Translations under genes and position numbers: made by a program
Notes under the pieces: model-generated
Seen by the model: only the letters and a program-made list of their open reading frames with translations
What the model was told of the DNA's origin: nothing
Databases searched by the model: none
Shown: positions 57,340 through 64,000 of the stretch, piece by piece
How the letters are laid out: the number at the start of each line of letters is the position of its first letter
Position numbering within the stretch: the first letter of the stretch is position 1
NCBI GenBank assembly: GCA_930367215.1
Contig: OV884059.1
Span: 32,355,882 to 32,419,881, forward strand
Length of the DNA: 64,000 nt
Source of the DNA: Pollenia angustigena
Lineage: Eukaryota; Arthropoda; Insecta; Diptera; Polleniidae
Direction: 5' to 3'

Positions 57340-57888
57340 GCTGCTGTGCTTAAACAATTATTTCGGGGGAAAAAGTTAGTTATCTGTGTATAAGAACGTC
57401 ATTTATGGACCGATTTTTCTAATTTTTACTGTCAGTATTCTACAAAGTTTGTTTAAAATGAAAGTGGAAAATTAAGTTCGCAAATTATAAAAGGACTTCG
57501 AAAACTTTAGGTTTATGGTCAAAATTTTAGATTTATGGGTACAAATTAGAGGCAGTCGTGGCATTTTGCTCATATCTCAGTAATTTATGCACCGATCTGA
57601 CTGAATTTTAACAGACCTTATATGACTAAATATTTAACAACCTGGTTCGCATCCTATCTGAGGTCTTTTGGTAAACCCCAATTAAACAGACTGACGGACA
57701 CACACTCTTTATAGTGTCTAAGATAAGAATATTTAAGAAATTTACCTCTGCTAAAGGGTTTAATAAAGTGAAAACTACGACCAAGTTTAGAAAAATATAT
57801 AAATGATAACCGCCCATAAAAAATTTAACTTCCAACGAAGCAAGTTTTAAAGGGAGAAACGTAAAAGTTTCGCTAACCATATCGCTTA
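57340..57888. other. Old dispersed-repeat text, downstream intron
   Basis: TTTATGGACCGATTTTTCTA, TCATATCTCAGTAATTTATG and ACAGACTGACGGACACACAC resemble 28540-28700 and 19390. No exon seen. Confidence 0.4.
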
Positions 57889-58240
57889 AGCCTAGATTAC
57901 ACTATCTCACAAGTCTTACGTATTCCATAATACTTTGTGAGATAGAAATCTAATGAGTTTTGATGCGACTGTCAAAAAATCTAATGTAACATGACAGTTT
58001 GTGTTCACACCATCACACAAAGTGTAAACACTCACGCATGAAAAAAATGCAACCCTGATCCAATGAAAAGTATTATTGTTTAGAAATTTTTAAAAAAACG
58101 ATGAAGTCGTATTTGATGTCAAACTTTTTTCATTATACTTGTCATTTTCGTGACACATTGCATTCACACTATCACACTTTGTCATATAACTTGAGTTTTT
58201 GACATGTATTAATACAAAGTATAATAGTGTAATCTAGCCT
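57889..58240. mobile_element. MITE AGCCTAGATTACACTATC, TTA duplication
   Basis: 352 bp. Ends AGCCTAGATTACACTATCTC and, inverted, AGGCTAGATTACACTATTAT, flanked by TTA (57886-57888, 58241-58243). CACAAGTCTTACGTATTCCA links it to the 13326/31285/46854 group. Confidence 0.82.
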
Positions 58241-58493
58241 TTACGGAAGACATGAATTTTATATGGCGAGTTCCCACTTTGAAGCAATGCATTATTGACA
58301 CATAAAGCGCTTTATTCAGCGCATATTAAACTTTTAGGATGTAACGATCAGCTTTACACACTAAATGTTTTGTTACAGTTATTTTTTATTATTCTCCCTT
58401 ACAAACCTGCTTCGTAGTAAGGGAATGCCGTGGCACTTGAAATGTTATTTTTTTTATAAAAGTTGTTTAGAGTTATTTTACTTACTTCTTTTA

Positions 58494-59086
58494 CCTAGCA
58501 TTTACACATGCCACTGCCAGTTCGAAAAACTCAATACACTCACACTTTTTTACTAAAACACTCACATTTTTCGCAATGGCAGCTCCAGTGGCAGCAAAAA
58601 TTGCATGCGAGTGGAAATTTGGCACTTGCATGCCACTAAATGTCAAAACGATAAGCAATGTTACCCTGTTAAAAATTTAATTCACATTGTCACATTGTTG
58701 TCAAATTGTTATTGAAGTTTTAACTTAATAAAGAATTATTATGATTAATTTTTTAAAAACGCGCATAAATAAAAGCAAGTTTGTTAATAATAGAGCATCA
58801 ATATCGTTAAAATAATGCTAATATAAATAAATGAAAAAATTTCCCAAAAAATGTGCCACTATGATTAACTCGGTAACTCTTTTTCGTTTTCTGGTACTTT
58901 TTTTTTAATTTGAGAAGTAAACAAATTTGCTCAAGTTGACGCTTCTACGACATTTTGAAAATGAACTCGCAGTGGCATGTGTAATCACAAAAGTTAATGG
59001 CATGAGATTCGACTATTTCGAACAAATTTTCTTTGATAATATGTATACAACAGTGGCATGCCACTACTTGCATGTGTAAAGGCAGG
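58494..59086. mobile_element. MITE with TTTACACATGCCACTGCC termini
   Basis: Left CCTAGCATTTACACATGCCA; right, inverted, CCTGCCTTTACACATGCAAG. Many GTGGCA/TGCCAC motifs inside (58555-58640, 58970, 59055). Text TTCGAAAAACTCAATACACT recurs at 59705, a second fragment (59689-59790). Confidence 0.72.
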
Positions 59087-59250
59087 GTTACTTACTTTAC
59101 TGTATATCCATATGTCTTATTGCGTAGCGCATAATTGTAAGTTTTTTTTTTTTGTTTAATGTAGCATAAGTGCTTCGCAAAATGATAAAATTTGTTATTG
59201 GGTGTTGTTACATAAATCCTTATAGTCATAAAAAAAGTTTTAGCGTCTTA

Positions 59251-59472
59251 GGTTGGGTTTTTGAGATCTCAGTTAAACTAGGTTTCGTTAATCTGAAAAT
59301 CTGATTTGTGCCGTTATTACCAAGTTTGCATACAAAATTTTGACGGAACAGCTTGGTTTTGCTTAAAATGTTGGTTAATTAAATAATAAAAAAAAATTAC
59401 ATTTTGCCGGAAAATCCGAGTTTAAGACTACGTTAACTAAATTTAAACTTAATCCACATCTCAAAAACCCGC
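59251..59472. mobile_element. MITE GGTTGGGTTTTTGAGATCTC, TTA duplication
   Basis: 222 bp, inverted ends GGTTGGGTTTTTGAGATCTC and GCGGGTTTTTGAGATGTGGA, flanked by TTA (59248-59250, 59473-59475). It is the best-preserved relative of 26796-27021; the internal GGAACAGCTTGGTTTTGCTT is shared with 56590-56640. Confidence 0.83.
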
Positions 59473-60372
59473 TTATAAAAGTTCACCAATTAGACCATTA
59501 ATCATATATAAAATCAGTTTAATTAAAAATTTTACCATGGGAATTATACGTTTAATCAAGTTAATTAAACATTAAATTAATACCATTAATTTGTTTACTA
59601 GTGCAAATCTAATTAATTTTTTAATTAATATCACAAATTCTCTAAATTAAATCAATTTTTATTTTTTCTGTGCGGCCCTACCCCCCGTTTTCACATGCAA
59701 ATTCGAAAAACTCAATACACTCACACATTTTCACTAATATTTACACAATTTTTGTACTTGCAGCCAATCGGCTATTTCCTCAATTTTTCGTTGGTAATAC
59801 GCAGGGATGATAAATGAGAAAACGAATATCGTACCAACGAACTTTTCAAATCGTACTTTTTCGGCCCCAATAGTACTAAATCTTTTTTTATAATTTTTTT
59901 AATTTAATTTTTAAAAACAAAAATTTAATACAACAAAAATAAAAGGTACTTAAAATTCATTTGTACATTAATTAATTAATTATACATAATAATAAAGTGG
60001 GTAAAATTTTTTCGCGTCAAAAGCACATCGCGTTTCTTATTTTATAAGTCATTCCAAGAAACTTTGCCAAAGAAACCATGGGTCAAAAATTAATTTCGAG
60101 CCCCGGATTTTTCAAAATAGTTCGTTTTCCAAAATATTCAAGAGTAGAGGCAAACAAATTGTATTTGATCTGGCCAGACCCGTATCATGCGGTTTTTAGG
60201 GTCGAGAAATCCATTAATTTTTATTTTTGATTGCCGCCAGAGAGCGTGTTCATACACTTTTTAGAATTTATTGTCTTTTTTTGTGGAAAATTAACGAATA
60301 TTTTTCAAAATGCAGTCTCGAATTTTAATCGAAAATAAAATTTTTAAGCGTTCTACAAAATGTGCATACGAT
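59473..60372. other. AT-rich region, fragments only
   Basis: Apart from the MITE fragment at 59689-59790, no gene or bounded element is seen. Confidence 0.4.
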
Positions 60373-61204
60373 AGGCCTGCCATACGTCCTGGTTTTCCAG
60401 GATTGTCCTGGTTTTAGACTACTTGTCCTGGTGTCCTGGTCCACTATTAAATTGTCCTGGTTTTTTGTACAGGTCAAGTCAAACAAATTGGTTTTTTTGC
60501 TGGTTTAAATTATTAACAAAGGTTAAGATTTCTGTTATAACACTGCTAACTAAAGGTACTTGTATAAAGAACTTTAATTAAACTCAACTGTTATCTGGGT
60601 TATCTGTAAGAAATCGAAAACCGATAACAAATTGCTTTCTCTAAGGCAGCCCATGCACGTTTTAATTCAATTGTCAACTGAGTTGGTCGTTGTCCAAATC
60701 AAAGCGTGTATGGCTTTTTCAATTGAATAGTTTGACAGTTGTCCAATTGGTTGAAGAAAAATCAAAAGAGTTTGATTTTTTTCAAGTTAAGTACTTAGTC
60801 TGCTCAATGCACAAAGGAAAGTAACTCGTTAAAGTCTGAAACTCTGTACCTCAATTCTATAACTTTTTGGATTTAACTACCGATTTCGTTAATTAACGAG
60901 AAATCTCGGTTACTTTAACGAATTTGTTATTCTGTATTTTAAATAAACAAATATTTTTGTTTAGAAATATTGACGACAAATATCGGTAAAAATATAAGAA
61001 CGTCAAAGTGAAAATTTTTTAAAATTAATAAAAAAATATAAAATAAATTATCTTGTAAAATATTTATTTTAACAAAACATGAATGAAAACGTGTAAATAT
61101 TGATTATATTTCTAAACAAATATGTTGGTTTTAAATCTTTTTATAGATAGGGAAAAATTTCCAGGTCACTGCACCACTCTAGCACAACATTCTGCTCTTA
61201 CTTT

Positions 61205-61855
61205 TTATACCTACACTACTGTATGTGAAGAGGATATTATGTGTTTGTACGAATTTGTGTAACAAATTTAAATAAAGGTTCTGGGCCTGCCTTTTAGTAT
61301 ACCGATTGACTCAGAATCAATGTGAGAATCGATTTAACGAAGCCCGCCCTTCTATCAGGATGGCTGGTTGTTTGTCCAAGATAACCTTGTGCGCAAATTA
61401 CAGGTCGCAATTTTAAAAATAATTTTATAACATTTGGCACATATGCATTTATTGTCACAAGGTCGAAGCCTTTTTATAATGGTGAGAAGCAGTTATTTAA
61501 TTTTAATATCCCACATGAAAACTTCTATCCGGAATAGGGTTTTATGCCTATTAATAGCCATCTTGTTTTATAGGCGCCCTATGCTCCAGTGGGAGTTAAA
61601 GGAACATGTATACATATATTGTTTTATAGACATTGGAGTTGAATAAGATCCAAAAATATTTTGTCGCAACCTACATAAATCACCAGAACAATTTTTTTAG
61701 AATCGGTCCATAATTGACCACAGCTCCCATACGAATACACTAATAATGGTAGTAGATACTTAGAAAATATTTGGCACAAAAATGTCTTATGGAAACATGA
61801 TCGCCCAAATACTGCAATGTAGAGTCGGACTTGATCGACTATACTTTCTTACTTT
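61205..61855. repeat. TATACC...ACTAC family, copy 3
   Basis: TTATACCTACACTACTGTAT start, TAACCTTGTGCGCAAATTAC, ACAGGTCGCAATTTT, and close GTCGGACTTGATCGACTATA. More diverged than copies 1 and 2. The ORF at 61434 lies within it and is not a gene. Confidence 0.65.
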
Positions 61856-62322
61856 TTTTGTGTTAAAAATTGGCTACTTTACTCGATATTTTTAATCTGT
61901 TAACAGTACATTTATTGTCGTTACTATTTAACAAGAACTTTTTTTGTGTCGTTAGCTACCGACATTTTTTGCCGATAAAAATTGTTAAAATTTCATTACA
62001 GAATAGCTCTTAACGACAATTTTCGTTAGCTAACGAATTTTGACTACTTAACGACAATTTTTTGTCGTTAAAAAGTTACAAAATTTCAGTACTGGTGAGT
62101 TTTATTCAATGTAAGTTTGATTTTAATATGACATGCTACCTGTTTTATAACTACATATGTATATCAAAGACCGAAATGAAGTTCTAGAAAAAGTGCAATC
62201 TTCTGAAAATTATTTTAGTTTAGAACATTTAAAGCTTAACTTTTTATTATTTTTCATCGTTTTTATGTTCATTTATTTTATATATTGTTGGGTTTAAAAA
62301 TAAAAACTGGATGGTTTTTACA

Positions 62323-62554
62323 TATCGCACCCTAAATACTAAACTGTAACAACTCAAAATTTTTAAATTTTCAGGAGAGCCAAAAAACAGTTTATGTAAA
62401 AATTGTGCTAATATTTAAAAATAAATATTAGTTCCCTAATGAAAAAAGTCCAATTTGAAGAAAGTTTTGCTATGCCTTATGAGAATTAATTTATGAAAAA
62501 AAGTCATTATTGAAAAATTTTGAGTTGTGACTCTTTAGTATTTAGGGTGCGATA
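62323..62554. mobile_element. MITE TATCGCACCCTAAATACTAA
   Basis: 232 bp. TATCGCACCCTAAATACTAA with CAACTCAAAATTTTT pairs with AAAAATTTTGAGTTGTGACT, TAGTATTTAGGGTGCGATA, about 45 bp of paired termini. Noncoding. Confidence 0.82.
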
Positions 62555-62663
62555 TACTACATATGTACATACATATGTATTAAAAAAAACTTTTCTGTTG
62601 GTATAATTTTTTATCCATTTTTTCCATGTGTCCTGGTTGATAGGTTTAAACATCTGGCAGCCC

Positions 62664-63443
62664 AAACATACGAACATCTTCGAATTGCATTTCTAATTTT
62701 ATTGTGTTTACAATTTTCAATATGTTCTGCAGAAACAGGAAAGTAGTAGTCCGAATATAATAGAATTTTATTAAGCGCTTGTTAAATCTCCTTCAAAAAA
62801 ATTCGGAGTAAAATAATAATAGAATGGGCTCCCACTGTTTCTGTTGATTATTTCTTGACGTGACAACCATCTTGTTGACGAATATTTAAAAATATTATGA
62901 ATTCGTTCCAAAATAATCTTGAATTGGGAGGAAGTCGTCTTTCCTACTATGTAGAACTTTTGCAGAAGTGGTTATCTATATCTTTTAAAAACTTGTCAAT
63001 ATCATTAGAAAATGCACGCTTATATTCTTTCGCTGATACTTAATTCAAAATGTGGCATAAGCAATCGTTCAATGAACAAGTGAAAAAATCTATTCACAAT
63101 AGCGTAGTTCAGTGTTTGGTGCTAATGGTTTTGCAAAAGAGCAAATGAAAAATAGCATAGCTGTTTTGTTAAATCAAACAACAAAAAATAGAGTTTCCCT
63201 TAGATTTCATAAAAAAGCTACGACATTTTCGCAAGACTTTTTGCACCAAACACTAAACTCCGCTTATATTCATTGGACAGTAAATACGAGCTGCCATTTT
63301 ATATCAATTATAAATATGTAGGTTTAAAAAATTTGGAAATAGTACCAAATGAGTCACGGGGTACCAGCGTACTTTTTAGTTTTGAATTTTACCAAAAAAA
63401 GTACAATTGTACCAGCTTTATCAACCCTGGTAACACATATATA
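62664..63443. other. Anonymous sequence
   Basis: Two overlapping short plus-strand ORFs (63112-63321, 63273-63455) show no recognisable domain. No exon of the NRF-like gene identified. Confidence 0.35.
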
Positions 63444-64000
63444 CCCTGCAAATAATAGGACCACACTCGTAAAACTGCTCTGAGTAGAGAAGCAGCTCGC
63501 GCTTTTTGTCATTATTTCTTAAGGGCAAACAGGTCGTTTTTGTTTGTCTGCTTTTGTTGCGTTTTGCGGTGTCACCCCGCATTGGTTAGTGTTTCGGCGT
63601 CGTATAACTGTACCGAGTTACAGTTTTTGCGGTTTCTGCATTAACTATATGCAATCGTTTTTTACCTCAATTTGAGGTTTTGTCTGGTGGAGAACCATTA
63701 ATAACTCAATGTGATTGGTGGAGAACCAAATATAACTTAGACGTTTTACTGGTAGAATACCAAGGAAATAACTCAGAAGATTACTGGTGGATACCAATAT
63801 ACTCTGGAGCGGATTCTGGAAGCTCTCGACTTCCTATACGAAGTTTTAGGTCGAACGAGGACGAGGCTCCTAAAATTTGTGTGATACCCTGGCAATATAA
63901 TATAATATAATAAAAAAAAAAAAAAAAATAGGACCAGCCCAAGCACGCGTGTAAAGAGTAGTCCACAAGGGACCAGGACTAGTCCAAAAGTAACCCAAAC
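63444..64000. mobile_element. CCCTGCAAATAATAGGACCA MITE interrupted by a retroposon; runs off the window
   Basis: CCCTGCAAATAATAGGACCA (63444-63463) resumes at 63937 with GCCCAAGCACGCGTGTAAAG, AGTAGTCCAC, exactly as in the intact copy at 46968. The right end lies beyond base 64000. Confidence 0.82.
63464..63926 (+). mobile_element. Short poly-A retroposon with 10-bp duplication
   Basis: 463 bp from CACTCGTAAAACTGCTCTGA to (TAATA)n plus an A tract of about 15. It is flanked by AATAGGACCA (63454-63463 and 63927-63936). The 5' part matches the 31225-31560 fragment and begins with a CACTCG/CATTCG-type start like Jockey-clade internal promoters. The 3' part has repeated TGGTGGAGAACC. It encodes no RT, so it is either a heavily deleted LINE or a LINE-derived SINE. 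Confidence 0.82.

Larger units (their letters stand above)
60373..62663. mobile_element. Possible hAT-like element with GTCCTGGTTT subterminal repeats
   Basis: AGGCCTGCCATACGTCCTGG at the left; GTCCTGGTTGATAGG ... CATCTGGCAGCCC at the right. TGTCCTGGT is repeated five times within 60385-60465. CATACGAT (60365-60372) and CATACGAA (62667-62674) may be a diverged 8-bp duplication. It contains the 61205-61855 repeat and the 62323-62554 MITE. Confidence 0.55.

Noticed and set aside
63680..63910. ORF with WWRTKYN and WWIPIYS text
   Set aside because: Repeated TGGTGGAGAACC units inside a poly-A retroposon; no known domain.
1..64000. A novel multi-gene defence or metabolic system
   Set aside because: Only two host genes are supported, both of recognisable families; remaining ORFs are transposon remnants or chance.

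Overview
This is an AT-rich nuclear window from a dipteran fly, most likely a calyptrate such as a blow fly or house-fly relative. That is inferred from the proline dehydrogenase exons, which closely resemble Drosophila sluggish-A, from GT-AG introns, and from Brachycera-style repeats. It is not a microbial locus: there are no operons, CRISPR arrays or prokaryotic genes.

Two host genes are supported, both on the plus strand. (1) Proline dehydrogenase (slgA): seven core coding exons at 17492-17556, 30750-30931, 30998-31172, 31716-31877, 31941-32132, 32479-32656 and 39133-39338. All phases are consistent and they encode 385 residues up to the stop. The long mitochondrial N-terminal part seen in flies is not in the window. 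A short ATG-initiated exon at 13149-13206 splices in frame onto the 17492 exon and may start a short isoform of about 405 residues. (2) The first two coding exons (55412-55664, 55728-55936) of a secreted or membrane NRF-6-like (nose resistant to fluoxetine) protein, whose remainder lies downstream.

Almost everything else is transposon-derived. Left flank (1-13100): a broken mariner-like transposase, an RTE-type fragment, a 5'-truncated LINE with RT and RNase H, several MITEs, two long perfect-looking hairpins, and a deletion-derived DD41D mariner. slgA introns (13207-39132): a SINE, a TIR element carrying a Jockey-type fragment and a Helitron, many MITEs with TA or TAA/TTA target duplications, a four-level nest at 24183-26547, and a dense nest at 33960-37620. 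Between the genes (39340-55400): more MITEs with 8-bp or 3-bp target duplications, a third deletion-derived mariner, a second SINE copy and a second Helitron. Right flank (56200-64000): a hAT-like element inside the NRF-like gene intron, more MITEs, and a retroposon inserted in a hAT-like MITE at the window end.

The window's main interest is structural. Insertions inside related repeats let empty sites and target duplications be read directly, giving a relative chronology. No novel multi-gene system was found.
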